Of a stretch of 64,000 nt of DNA, positions 1-8,076 are shown piece after piece. Below the pieces are notes generated by a model that saw nothing but the letters and a program-made list of their open reading frames with translations, was not told the DNA's origin and ran no database searches. The translations under genes and the position numbers were made by a program. Position 1 is the stretch's first letter, and each line of letters begins with the position of its first letter. The stretch spans positions 62,001 to 126,000 of the forward strand of contig CATKXO010000001.1 of the NCBI GenBank assembly GCA_949840775.1. Reading direction: 5' to 3'. The stretch is from an uncultured bacterium. Lineage in GTDB: Bacteria; Bacillota; Clostridia; Oscillospirales; Oscillospiraceae.

Positions 1-479
1 ACCCCCAGGGCCTCCATCTCCTTGGCGAAGTCCAGGTAGTTCACGCCCTCTTCCTTTACCCAGCCGGCGGTGCGCACCAGGCCGTCCTTGGCGTCCACCC
101 CCGCGGCGATGTGCTCCGGGCCGAATTTCTCCACGGCCTCTTTGACAAACTCCGGATTGCTGACGGCGGCGGAGCCGATGACCGCCCGCCAGACCCCCAG
201 CGCAAAGACCTCCTCCAGGTCCTTCATGGAGCGAATGCCGCCCCCCAGCTCGATTTTCAGGCCCACCTTGGCCACGGCCCGGACCAGCTCCGAGTTCTTG
301 CGGACGCCGTCCTTGGAGCCGTCCAGGTCCACCATGTGGAGATACCGGGCCCCAGCGTCGTAAAAAGCCTGGGCGGTGGTCACCGGGTCCTCGGCCACCT
401 GCTGTACCGTGTTGAAGTCGCCCTTCAGCAGGCGAACCACCTTGCCGTCCTTCAAATCGATAGCGGGAATGATAATCAT
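1..479 (-). CDS. hisA: HisA, ProFAR isomerase (partial, 3' end beyond window)
   Basis: HisA isomerises ProFAR to PRFAR, the fourth step of histidine synthesis, in the cytoplasm. About 159 codons are visible; the C-terminal third runs off the left edge. The N-terminus MIIIPAIDLKDGKVVRL carries the catalytic Asp8 of the HisA (beta/alpha)8 barrel, and LGGGIR and VIGSAAV match the phosphate-binding strands of this family. Start chosen at the ATG complementary to 477-479. It lies 33 bp downstream of hisH, so it is probably co-transcribed with it. hisF and hisI would be expected further left; they are not visible. Confidence 0.96.
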   Translation of the reverse strand, partial: MIIIPAIDLKDGKVVRLLKGDFNTVQQVAEDPVTTAQAFYDAGARYLHMVDLDGSKDGVRKNSELVRAVAKVGLKIELGGGIRSMKDLEEVFALGVWRAVIGSAAVSNPEFVKEAVEKFGPEHIAAGVDAKDGLVRTAGWVKEEGVNYLDFAKEMEALG

Positions 480-512
480 AACAATTCTCTCCTTATTTTC
501 ATTTTTCAGGGG

Positions 513-1133
513 TCACAGTTCACAAAATGCTTTGAGTATGCTGAGCCCCACCGTTCCGCTCTTCTCCGGGTGGAACTGAACGCCGTATACGTTGTCTCTG
601 GCCACTGCCGCCGTCAGCTCCGGGCCGTACTCGGCGGTGGCGATGGTATGTTCATCACAGTCTGTGCCATAAAAGGAGTGGACGAAGTAGACGCAGTCGC
701 CCTCCCTGATATGCCGGAACAGGGGGCTGACCGGCCTGTCCTTGGGGAAGTGGAGGGCGTTCCAGCCGATGTGGGGCACTTTGTAGTCCGCCGGGATGAC
801 GGGACGGATGGGCTGGACCGAGCCGGGGATCAGTCCCAGGCCGTCGTGCCGGCCGTACTCGGCGCCGTAGTCGAAGAGCAGCTGCATCCCCAGGCAGATG
901 CCCAGCAGGGGTTTTCTCTGCGCCGCTTCGCGGCGGACCACCTGGTCGAGTCCGGTACGGCGCAGGGCCTGTGCCGCGTCCCCAAAGGCCCCCACGCCGG
1001 GGAGGATGATCCGGTCTGCCCGGGCCAGGACCTCTTCGTCGCCGGTGACGGCCGCCTCTACGCCGATGGCCCTCAGGGAGCAGGTGAGGGAGAACAGGTT
1101 GCCCACTCCGTAGTCCACAATGGCCAGCATCAC
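513..1133 (-). CDS. hisH: HisH, IGP synthase glutaminase subunit
   Basis: Class I glutamine amidotransferase that makes ammonia for HisF in the IGP synthase complex. It has 206 residues, normal for HisH. The nucleophile is Cys80 in GICLGMQ; the catalytic His/Glu pair is in GVQFHPEKS near the C-terminus; the oxyanion-strand region is ILPGVGAFGD. It overlaps the hisB stop by 4 bp (translational coupling) and precedes hisA. Its partner hisF is not in the window. Confidence 0.97.
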   Translation of the reverse strand: MMLAIVDYGVGNLFSLTCSLRAIGVEAAVTGDEEVLARADRIILPGVGAFGDAAQALRRTGLDQVVRREAAQRKPLLGICLGMQLLFDYGAEYGRHDGLGLIPGSVQPIRPVIPADYKVPHIGWNALHFPKDRPVSPLFRHIREGDCVYFVHSFYGTDCDEHTIATAEYGPELTAAVARDNVYGVQFHPEKSGTVGLSILKAFCEL

Positions 1134-1717
1134 AGCACCCCCTTGGTGGAGGGAATCTCTTGGGCAAACCGGGGGTCGATGGCCACCGCCGCCCCCAGGG
1201 AGTGGGCAAGGCTTTTAAAGGTCCCCTCAATGATGTGGTGGCTGTTCTCTCCGGCCAGCTGTCTCACGTGGACGGTCATATCCGAGCGCCGGGCGAAGGC
1301 GATGAGAAATTCCTTGGTCAGTTCCGTGTCGAAGGTGCCAACCTTCTGGGTGGGGATGTCCAGCGCACAGCACAGCATCCCCCGGCCGCTGATGTCCACG
1401 GCGGTGAGAATCAGCGCCTCATCCATGGGCAGGGTGCAGGAGCCGTATCGGACGATGCCCCGCTTGTCCCCCAGGGCCCTGGCAAAGGCGTCTCCCAGGC
1501 AGATGCCAATGTCCTCCACCGTGTGGTGGTCGTCTACCCAGGTGTCCCCCTTGCAGGAGACGGCCAGGTCAAACCGGCCGTGGCGGGCGAAGAGGGTGAG
1601 CATATGGTCCAGAAAGCCGCAGCCGGTGTGGATTTTGCTCTGTCCTGTGCCGTCCAGGTTCAGGGAAAGCTCTATGTCGGTCTCCGCCGTTTTGCGGGAG
1701 ATGTTTTCCTGACGCAT
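1130..1717 (-). CDS. hisB: HisB, imidazoleglycerol-phosphate dehydratase
   Basis: Dehydrates IGP to imidazole acetol phosphate. It has 195 residues, the monofunctional form without the histidinol phosphatase domain of enterobacterial HisB. Metal-binding motifs are intact: GFLDHML, DDHHTVEDIG and the C-terminal ENSHHIIE. The start is 1 bp after the hisC stop and the end overlaps hisH by 4 bp, so it lies inside the same leftward operon. Confidence 0.97.
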   Translation of the reverse strand: MRQENISRKTAETDIELSLNLDGTGQSKIHTGCGFLDHMLTLFARHGRFDLAVSCKGDTWVDDHHTVEDIGICLGDAFARALGDKRGIVRYGSCTLPMDEALILTAVDISGRGMLCCALDIPTQKVGTFDTELTKEFLIAFARRSDMTVHVRQLAGENSHHIIEGTFKSLAHSLGAAVAIDPRFAQEIPSTKGVL

Positions 1718-1718
1718 C

Positions 1719-2783
1719 TCAGCCGGCCCCCTTTATAATGTCCCGGACCTTTTCCAGGAAAACGTCCATCTGTTCCCGTGTACCGATGGTCACCCGGCAC
1801 CAGTCGGAGATTTCCGCCTTGTCCCAGTGGCGGACCAGCACGCCCCTGGCCTTCAGCTTTCGGTAGAGGGTTCCGCCGTCCACTGCGGGGCAGCGGGTGA
1901 AAAGGAAGTTGGTGACGCTGGGCAGGGTCTCAAAGCCCAGCTTGTCCAGCTCTGCTATGGTGTAAGCCCGGTTGGCCTGGATTTTTTGGCTGTTTTCCAG
2001 GTAATAGCTATTGCTGTCCAGGGTGGCGAGGGCGGCGGCGGCGGTCAGACGGCTGATGTTGTAGGAGTTGACGGAGTATTTGATCTTGTCCAGGTCCTGA
2101 ATGAGCGCCTCGGAGGCCAGGGCGAAGCCCAGCCGCCCCCCTGCCAGGGAGCGGAACTTGGAGAAGGTTTGGCAGACCAGCAAATTGTCGTATGTTTTCA
2201 TGAGGGGCAGGCAGTTCTCACCGCCGAAGTCGATGTACGCCTCGTCAATGAGAACCAAATGGTCCGGGTTGGTGCGGACAATCTCCTCAATGTCCGCCGC
2301 GGAGATGGCCCGGCCGGTGGGGGCGTTGGGGTTGGCGATGACGATGTTTTTCCCCAGCCCGCAGTAGTCCGCCGGGTCCAGCACAAAGCCCTCCCGCAGG
2401 GGGACCTCCGTATAGGGCACCCCCAGCAGCTGGGCGTACACCGGGTAGAAGCCATAGCTGATGTTGGGAAAAGCCACAGGGCGGCTCTGGTCGCAGAAGG
2501 CCATAAAGGCAAAAAACAGCAGCTCATCGGAGCCGTTGGCCAGAAAGACGTTTTCCGGCCGGACGCCGTACATGAAGGCCAGCTTGTCCCGCAGGGCGTT
2601 TCCCTCCGGGTCCGGGTAGAGGTTCAGACGGCCGGCCTCCTCCCGTACCGCATCCAGCACAGCAGAAGCGGGCGGGAAGGGGGACTCGTTGGTGTTCAGC
2701 TTCACATACTGCATGTCCTGGGGCTGTTCTCCCGGAACGTAGGCCTCCAGGCTGTCAAAGCGGGAACTCATATACCGGCTCAT
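1719..2783 (-). CDS. hisC: HisC, histidinol-phosphate aminotransferase
   Basis: PLP-dependent transamination of imidazole acetol phosphate with glutamate to histidinol phosphate. It has 354 residues and is a fold-type I aminotransferase. NESPFPP near residue 32 is the family N-terminal motif, NPNAPTG (151-157) contacts the cofactor, and Lys209 in TFSKFRSLAGGRLG is the expected Schiff-base lysine. It overlaps hisG by 4 bp. In many Firmicutes hisD stands between hisG and hisC; here it does not. Confidence 0.97.
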   Translation of the reverse strand: MSRYMSSRFDSLEAYVPGEQPQDMQYVKLNTNESPFPPASAVLDAVREEAGRLNLYPDPEGNALRDKLAFMYGVRPENVFLANGSDELLFFAFMAFCDQSRPVAFPNISYGFYPVYAQLLGVPYTEVPLREGFVLDPADYCGLGKNIVIANPNAPTGRAISAADIEEIVRTNPDHLVLIDEAYIDFGGENCLPLMKTYDNLLVCQTFSKFRSLAGGRLGFALASEALIQDLDKIKYSVNSYNISRLTAAAALATLDSNSYYLENSQKIQANRAYTIAELDKLGFETLPSVTNFLFTRCPAVDGGTLYRKLKARGVLVRHWDKAEISDWCRVTIGTREQMDVFLEKVRDIIKGAG

Positions 2784-3418
2784 TGGGCCGCCTCCTTACT
2801 GTTGGCGAGGCCGTCCACCTGCTGGCACAGGCGGATAATCTCCTCGTGCTTGAACTTATAGCTCACCTTATTGGCGATGAGCCGGGCGCTGATGGGGACG
2901 ATGGTTTCCTTGACCTCCAGGTTGTTCTCCAGAAGGGTGGTCCCCGTCTCTACAATGTCTACGATTACGTCGCTCAGCCCCAGCAGGGGGGCCAGCTCAA
3001 TGGAGCCGTGGAGCTTGATGATGTCGATGTCACGGCTGAGGGCGCTGTAGTAGTTTTTGGCGATTTTGGGGAACTTGGTGGCCACCCGCAGAATCTGGTC
3101 CCGGACCTCCCGGCTCCCCTTTTTCCCGGCCACGCACATGCGGCATTTGCCAACCCCCAGGTCGGCCAGCTCGTAGACCTCAGGCTGGTACTCCAGCAAA
3201 ATGTCCTTGCCGGCGATACCGATATCGGCGGCGGCCCGCTCCACATAGATGGCCACGTCGCTGGGCTTGACCCAGAAGTAGCGCACTCCGGCCTGGGGAT
3301 TTTCAAAGACCAGCTTCCGGTTCTCCTCCCGGATGGAGGGACAGGGGTAGCCGGCCTCCTCCAGAATCTGATAAACCTGCTCTCCCAGCCGGCCCTTGGG
3401 CAGTGCGATGTTCAGCAT
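2780..3418 (-). CDS. hisG: HisG, ATP phosphoribosyltransferase, short form
   Basis: First committed step: ATP plus PRPP to phosphoribosyl-ATP. I chose the ATG at 3416-3418 (MLNIALPKGRLGEQ), giving 212 residues; a longer open frame upstream lies inside hisZ and is not expected to be translated. The PRPP loop is in LSDVIVDIVETGTTL. The short form lacks the C-terminal ACT-like regulatory domain and needs HisZ, which is encoded directly upstream with a 7 bp overlap. Histidine feedback therefore probably acts through the HisG-HisZ complex. Confidence 0.95.
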   Translation of the reverse strand: MLNIALPKGRLGEQVYQILEEAGYPCPSIREENRKLVFENPQAGVRYFWVKPSDVAIYVERAAADIGIAGKDILLEYQPEVYELADLGVGKCRMCVAGKKGSREVRDQILRVATKFPKIAKNYYSALSRDIDIIKLHGSIELAPLLGLSDVIVDIVETGTTLLENNLEVKETIVPISARLIANKVSYKFKHEEIIRLCQQVDGLANSKEAAQ

Positions 3419-4488
3419 TTGGACTCCCCTGCCTTTCGTATGGTCCGGAAGGACAGTCCTTCGGGGACCGTCCGCTCCACCCGGACGCTCCGGCCCGCCC
3501 GGCGGCATTCCTCCGCCTCCCGCAGTACGGTGCAGGGGGAGGTGCCGCCGTCGTAGAGCAGCAGCACGTCGGCGTCGTAGGAGTCCTCAGTCCCCTCCAG
3601 CCGCTCCAGCAGGTTCATGTATACGGCAAAGCCGATGGCCCCGCCGTCCCGGCCCATCTGCCGGAGCAGGTTGTCATACCGCCCGCCGGACAGTACCCCG
3701 CTGGGCAGTCCGGGCAGGTAGCCCCGGAAAATGAAGCCGTTGTAGTAATTCATGTCGTTGACGATGGAGAAGTCCAGCCGCAGGCGGTCCTGGGGGAGGA
3801 GGGGGCACACCTCCTGAAGCTGCTGGAGGGCCAGGGCCATCCGCTCGTTGCGGACCATCTGCTTCAGCTGGGGCAGAAGCTCGCCGGGGGAGCCGTAGAG
3901 GGTGGTCAGGCGGCACAGGAACTCTGCGGCCTCTGAGTTGACATTCAGCTCCCGGCAGCAGGCCATCAGGGCCGGGACATTCTTTTCCCCCATAAAGGTG
4001 AGCAGCCGGCCCCGGTGCCGCTCGGCCACCAGGGCGCCGTCCAGCAGGCCGGACACAAATCCCAGATGGCTGACATCCAGCAAATAATTCCCGTTGATGG
4101 TCTCCAGGCTCTTGGCCGCCAGCAGCAGCACCTCGCCCATGGACACCAGGTCGATGTCTCCCACGCACTCCAGTCCCGTCTGCATAATCTCCCGGAAGCC
4201 ACGGGTCATGGGGGAGGTGCGGTAGACGTTTTCGCTGTAGTACACCTTCTGGAGCCCCGCCCCCTCCTTGGCGTTTTTTACAATGGAGAGGGTGACATCC
4301 GGCTTCAGGGCCATCAGCCGCCCGTCGGCGTCGGTAAAGGTGAGGATATTCTCGCTGACCAAAAAGCTCTTGTTGCGGACATAGAGGTCGTAGGGCTCAA
4401 ACTTGCTCATCCTGTACTGGGTGTATCCATAACGGCGGTACAGCTCCCGCAGCTGCTGCACCGCCTGTTCTGCCTGTGTCAGTCCCAT
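3412..4488 (-). CDS. hisZ: HisZ, ATP phosphoribosyltransferase regulatory subunit
   Basis: Paralogue of the histidyl-tRNA synthetase catalytic core, without the anticodon-binding domain; it activates short-form HisG and mediates histidine inhibition. It has 358 residues. The class II synthetase-like start YGYTQYRMSKFEPYDLY, followed by LMALKPDVTLSIVKN and YYSENVYR, matches HisZ proteins. First gene of the operon, with GAGGGAAACC before the ATG and a promoter about 30 bp upstream. Confidence 0.95.
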   Translation of the reverse strand: MGLTQAEQAVQQLRELYRRYGYTQYRMSKFEPYDLYVRNKSFLVSENILTFTDADGRLMALKPDVTLSIVKNAKEGAGLQKVYYSENVYRTSPMTRGFREIMQTGLECVGDIDLVSMGEVLLLAAKSLETINGNYLLDVSHLGFVSGLLDGALVAERHRGRLLTFMGEKNVPALMACCRELNVNSEAAEFLCRLTTLYGSPGELLPQLKQMVRNERMALALQQLQEVCPLLPQDRLRLDFSIVNDMNYYNGFIFRGYLPGLPSGVLSGGRYDNLLRQMGRDGGAIGFAVYMNLLERLEGTEDSYDADVLLLYDGGTSPCTVLREAEECRRAGRSVRVERTVPEGLSFRTIRKAGESKC

Positions 4489-4514
4489 GGTTTCCCTCCT
4501 TCGGTTTCTTTAAC

Positions 4515-4543
4515 ATAGTAGTGCAATAGATTGCAAAAGTCAA
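4515..4543 (-). promoter_or_regulatory. his operon promoter with palindromic operator
   Basis: On the minus strand TTGACT and TACTAT are separated by exactly 17 bp just upstream of hisZ. The spacer holds the perfect inverted repeat TGCAAT-CT-ATTGCA (4522-4535), placed where a bound repressor would block RNA polymerase. No T-box leader is present. The regulator is unknown; a TrpR/YerC-type His repressor is only a guess. Confidence 0.7.
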
Positions 4544-4549
4544 CCCCCA

Positions 4550-4583
4550 ATTTAAACAAAACTGCCCCCGGATATGGGGGCAG
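4550..4583 (-). terminator. Intrinsic terminator of the DUF4397 gene
   Basis: On the minus strand CTGCCCCC-atatc-GGGGGCAG (4562-4583) is followed by TTTTGTTT, 33 bp after the stop codon. It separates the DUF4397 gene from the his promoter. Confidence 0.85.
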
Positions 4584-4615
4584 AATTATGGGTTGTATGA
4601 AAGAACGGAAAAACC

Positions 4616-5593
4616 TTACCGGTCCACCAGAATCAGATTCTGAATGTTGTTGCGCCCGGAACCCTTCTGAAGCAGGTAGACGGTGTAGCGTTCCCCTACG
4701 TCTACGTCCAGATAGACGGAGCCGAAGGTCTCCTGAGGCGGGTAGACGCCCAGCCAGGCGGGGTCCAGCCGCTCGATGGCCAGGGCGGGGGACATGGGGG
4801 CCAGGTTGGTGTCGGCGTAGAAAAACTGGTAGGTGCCGGGGGCGATACGCTTGAAGGGGGACACCTCTTTGAAGCGCAGGTCGCTCCAAACCACCCGCCC
4901 GTCGCTCATGATGACATCCAGCGGCCCGGTGTTGTAGGCCAGATTGCCCACCCGGAGGCTGGACCAGCCATTGGGGGGAGCGCAGCAGCTGTCGGCAATC
5001 TGGAGCAGGTTCAGGCCGCCGGCGGTGTTGATGACGGCGACGGTGGTCAGTCCGTTGGTCTGGAAGGGCAGGGACCGGCGGAGGTAGACCCGCCCGTTGG
5101 TGTTGGACACCGTCACCGTCCGGTAGCCCGCCCGGACCCGGCCGTAGCTGGTGACAGAGGCGTAACCAAGCCCGCTGGCAAAGCGGCTGTTGTCCACAGT
5201 GATGCGCAGGGCGGGGTAGTTATAGGCCGCGTTGAGAAAACGTACCTGGGATGTGCCGGGACGGACCGCGGGCTGGTTTCCCGGATAGACGGGACCGCCC
5301 TCACCGGGATAGGGCAGGGGGATTACCGGCTCCTGGCTGTCTCCGGGGTAGACCGGCCCCCCTTCGCCGGGGTAAGGGAGGGGGATCACCGGCTCAGCGG
5401 CGGGGCCGTCCCCCGGATAGACGGGACCGCCCTCGCCGGGGTAGGGGAGAGGGATTACCGGCTCAGCGGCCGGGTCGTTTCCCGGATAGACGGGACCGCC
5501 TTCCCCTACGTTGGGCAGGGGAATCACCGGTTCCGCGCCGCTGTAGGCCCGCCCGGAGGGGGCGAGAAAATAATAAAAGCTGTTAGAGTCCAT
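4616..5593 (-). CDS. DUF4397 protein with proline-rich tandem repeats
   Basis: 325 residues. The C-terminal two thirds (about 112-325) is beta-rich and resembles DUF4397: VRFLNAAYNYPALRITVDN, later GTYQFFYADTN and ERYTVYLLQKG. The family is common in Firmicutes surface or spore-associated proteins and has no assigned reaction. Residues 21-105 are four near-identical EPVIPLPYPGEGGPVYPG units. No signal peptide or membrane span is seen, so the route to the surface, if any, is unclear. The ribosome site GAAAGGAGG (complement near 5622-5631) is about 27 nt from the chosen ATG, and GGAAC-TATC-GTTCC can fold between them, perhaps shortening the distance. No in-frame ATG/GTG/TTG lies between. Confidence 0.75.
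   Translation of the reverse strand: MDSNSFYYFLAPSGRAYSGAEPVIPLPNVGEGGPVYPGNDPAAEPVIPLPYPGEGGPVYPGDGPAAEPVIPLPYPGEGGPVYPGDSQEPVIPLPYPGEGGPVYPGNQPAVRPGTSQVRFLNAAYNYPALRITVDNSRFASGLGYASVTSYGRVRAGYRTVTVSNTNGRVYLRRSLPFQTNGLTTVAVINTAGGLNLLQIADSCCAPPNGWSSLRVGNLAYNTGPLDVIMSDGRVVWSDLRFKEVSPFKRIAPGTYQFFYADTNLAPMSPALAIERLDPAWLGVYPPQETFGSVYLDVDVGERYTVYLLQKGSGRNNIQNLILVDR
5279..5533 (-). repeat. Four in-frame tandem repeats in the DUF4397 gene
   Basis: Four 63-69 bp units coding EPVIPLP(Y/N)(P/V)GEGGPVYPG with short spacers. Unit phases differ by 21-23 codons, so copy number can change without breaking the frame. Unit number may vary between strains. Confidence 0.9.
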
Positions 5594-5660
5594 ATCATTA
5601 ACAGGAACGATAGTTCCAGCAACCTCCTTTCAGATGGTGCTGTACCATCATATGCAGGAG

Positions 5661-5695
5661 AACCCCCGAACGTCCACAGGGGATGTTCGGGGGTT
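5661..5695. terminator. Strong hairpin between DUF4397 and LysR genes
   Basis: AACCCCCGAACGTCC / GGATGTTCGGGGGTT with a short loop. The minus-strand side (after lysR) has no clear U-run; the plus-strand side is followed by gggtctgtttt. Probably ends lysR transcription, but it is not a canonical terminator. Confidence 0.45.
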
Positions 5696-5769
5696 GGGTC
5701 TGTTTTGAGGGAGTGATGAACAGCCTCTTGGAAGATACCCTGGGCCGTCATGGCGTTTGCCGCCGGGGC

Positions 5770-6663
5770 TCAGCCTTGGATGGAGGAGAGAAATTGCTGC
5801 CTGGCCCAGGTTTTGGTGTGGTCCACAAACAGCTGGGTGATGGTGGACAGAGCGGCGTCCTTTTTTACCGCGATGGCGATGTCACGGGTGATGGGGATAT
5901 CCAGAGGCTTGGCGATGACGTGGTAGCGGTTGGGTGTGAGCATCAGCTCATGGATCACGCTGACCCCCAGCCCGGCCTCCACCATGGACAGGATGGAGTA
6001 GTCATCGCTGCTCTCGTAGCGGAATTTGGGCCGCTGCTGGAGGCCGTCCAGAAATTTCCCGATCTCATAATCCTGCTCCTCCCGCACGTTGATAAATTCC
6101 TCGCCGGCCAGAAGGTCGGTGGGGTAGTAGGGGGCATTGGCCATTGGGTGGCCCAGGGGGAGGACGGCAACCAGGCTGTCCTGGACCAGGAAGGTGGCGT
6201 CCAGGTCGTCGGCGGCGGGCAGTGTGACAAAGCCGCAGTCTACCAGCCCCTTGCGCAGCCAGCCCGCGATTTCGCTGTATTCGCCGTTCATCAGGTTAAA
6301 GCTGATGTGGGGGTAAGTCTCGTGGAAGGCTTTGGTGATGGCGGGGAGCAGGCCGCAGGCGAAGCTGGAGAAGGTGCCCACCCGGATGGAACCGGAGGTG
6401 AAGCTGTGGATTTCAGACACGGCGCGGTTGAGGGATTCGTAGCCCGAGCAGATGACCTGGAGCTTGGGCAGCAGCATCAGCCCCTCGGAGCTGATCTCGA
6501 TGCCGGAGCGGTTCCGGGTGAGGAGGGTCACTCCCCAGGTTTTCTCCAGGTCGGCAATCATGCGGCTGACGGCGGATTGGGTGTAGCCCAGCTGGGCGGC
6601 GGCTTTGGTGATGCTGCCGGTCTCGATGGTCTTCAGATAGGCGATGTATTTCTGGATGCTCAT
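5770..6663 (-). CDS. LysR-family transcriptional regulator
   Basis: 297 residues, full length. The N-terminal winged HTH (about 1-60) has the family pattern GSITKAAAQLGYTQSAVSRMIADLE; the effector-binding domain (about 88-290) starts at GSIRVGTFSSFA. It is transcribed away from argC across a 265 bp gap, the usual LysR layout, but nothing in the sequence proves that argC is a target. The effector is unknown. An AAGGAG site sits about 10 nt before the ATG. Confidence 0.93.
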   Translation of the reverse strand: MSIQKYIAYLKTIETGSITKAAAQLGYTQSAVSRMIADLEKTWGVTLLTRNRSGIEISSEGLMLLPKLQVICSGYESLNRAVSEIHSFTSGSIRVGTFSSFACGLLPAITKAFHETYPHISFNLMNGEYSEIAGWLRKGLVDCGFVTLPAADDLDATFLVQDSLVAVLPLGHPMANAPYYPTDLLAGEEFINVREEQDYEIGKFLDGLQQRPKFRYESSDDYSILSMVEAGLGVSVIHELMLTPNRYHVIAKPLDIPITRDIAIAVKKDAALSTITQLFVDHTKTWARQQFLSSIQG

Positions 6664-6745
6664 TGAAAATCGGCTCCTTCCGCTTTTGTATCATTGGCGC
6701 AAAGACTCATTCAGAAATGGAATGCTTCGCAGAAAAAATCCTGTC

Positions 6746-6774
6746 TTGTATATTCTGCCTAATGATTATATAAT
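6746..6774 (+). promoter_or_regulatory. Promoter of argCJBD
   Basis: TTGTAT, 17 bp, TATAAT. The AT-rich stretch over the -10 (AATGATTATATAATA) loosely resembles an ARG-box half, but I cannot show an ArgR site. About 150 nt of leader precede argC; it carries no recognised riboswitch. Confidence 0.7.
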
Positions 6775-6928
6775 AGGAGCTGGAAAAATTCAACACAATC
6801 TATACCAGGACCCCCAAAAATAGGGCGGAAAACCTGGGAAAGGTTGCAGGACTAGGGCTTTAGCCCGCCAAAAAGTTTCCAAAGTCCCGTGAAAAATGCG
6901 GGAGAAATATTCAAGGAGGTAATGTATC

Positions 6929-8002
6929 ATGATTCGTTTCTCTGTTTGCGGCGCAGCCAGCTATGCTCTGGGTGAGCTTCTCCGCCTGATGGTGAACCAC
7001 CCTGAGACCCAGGTGGCTCACCTGGCCGACAGCTTTGCCGCCGGCCGCAAGATCCAGGATGAGCACCCCGCCCTGGTGGGCTTCTACGACCAGGAGATTC
7101 TGCCCATGGACGATGCCACCATTGATATGATCGTCCGGGACAGCGACGTGGTCTTCACCGCAGTGGACGCGGGCACTGTGCCCGGCATCGCCGCCAAGGT
7201 GCTGGCCGGCGGCAAGAAGTTTATCGACTTCGGCGCCGACATCCGCTTCCGTGACGCCAAGACCTGGGAGAAGTGGTACCATCTGGAGCACCCCGATTAC
7301 CAGATGACCAAGGATGCCGTCTACTGCATCCCCGAGGTCATGCGGGACCTGGCCAAGGGCGCCAGCCTGATCTCCAATCCCGGCTGCTATCCCACCGCCT
7401 CCACCCTGGGCCTGATGCCCATTCTGAAGGAGGGCATGGTGGTGGAGAACACCATCATCGTAGACGCCAAGAGCGGCTTTACCGGCGCCGGCCGCCGGCC
7501 CGCCCCCAACAAGCTGCTGGCTGAGGCCAGCAACAGCTTCTGCGCATACGCCCTGGGCGGCAGCCACCGCCACACCCCCGAGATCGAGCAGAATATCGCC
7601 TACATCACCGGCAAGGACCTGATGAAGCCCGAGACCTGGCAGTTTATCAACTTCCAGCCCCACCTCACCCCCCAGATCCGGGGCATCGAGGTCACCCTGT
7701 ATGCCACCCTGAATAAGGACACCAGCGACGAGGAGCTGTTTGCGCTCTACAATCGTTACTACAAGGACGAGCCCTTCGTCCATGTCTTCCCCGCCAGCAA
7801 GCCCGTCCAGACCAAGTGGACCGCCGGCACCAACCTGTGCTGCATCACCCCCACCTTCGACAAGCGCACCAAGAGAGCCGTAATCAGCTCCGTCATCGAC
7901 AACATCGGCAAGGGCGCCGCAGGCCAGGCCATCCAGAACATGAATATCATCTTCGGCCTGCCCGAGACCACCGGCCTGATGATCCCCCCGATGTACCCCT
8001 AA
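6929..8002 (+). CDS. argC: ArgC, N-acetyl-gamma-glutamyl-phosphate reductase
   Basis: NADPH-dependent reduction of N-acetylglutamyl phosphate to the semialdehyde, the third step of arginine synthesis. It has 357 residues. The active-site Cys153 lies in SNPGCYPTAS, and the substrate loop GSHRHTPEIEQ is present. The dinucleotide loop reads VCGAASYALGELL, a departure from the usual GASGYTG. AAGGAGG is 8 nt before the ATG. First gene of argC-argJ-argB-argD. Confidence 0.96.
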   Translation: MIRFSVCGAASYALGELLRLMVNHPETQVAHLADSFAAGRKIQDEHPALVGFYDQEILPMDDATIDMIVRDSDVVFTAVDAGTVPGIAAKVLAGGKKFIDFGADIRFRDAKTWEKWYHLEHPDYQMTKDAVYCIPEVMRDLAKGASLISNPGCYPTASTLGLMPILKEGMVVENTIIVDAKSGFTGAGRRPAPNKLLAEASNSFCAYALGGSHRHTPEIEQNIAYITGKDLMKPETWQFINFQPHLTPQIRGIEVTLYATLNKDTSDEELFALYNRYYKDEPFVHVFPASKPVQTKWTAGTNLCCITPTFDKRTKRAVISSVIDNIGKGAAGQAIQNMNIIFGLPETTGLMIPPMYP

Positions 8003-8076
8003 CATGTGGGGTCCGCCGCTTTCGGCGGGCCATCCAGAGACATCATCAAAGTTGACTTGGAAAGGAGCAATGTATT

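Noticed and set aside
6746..6790. An ArgR (ARG-box) operator over the argC promoter
   Set aside because: The AT-rich sequence only loosely fits one half-site; I cannot distinguish it from an ordinary AT-rich promoter.
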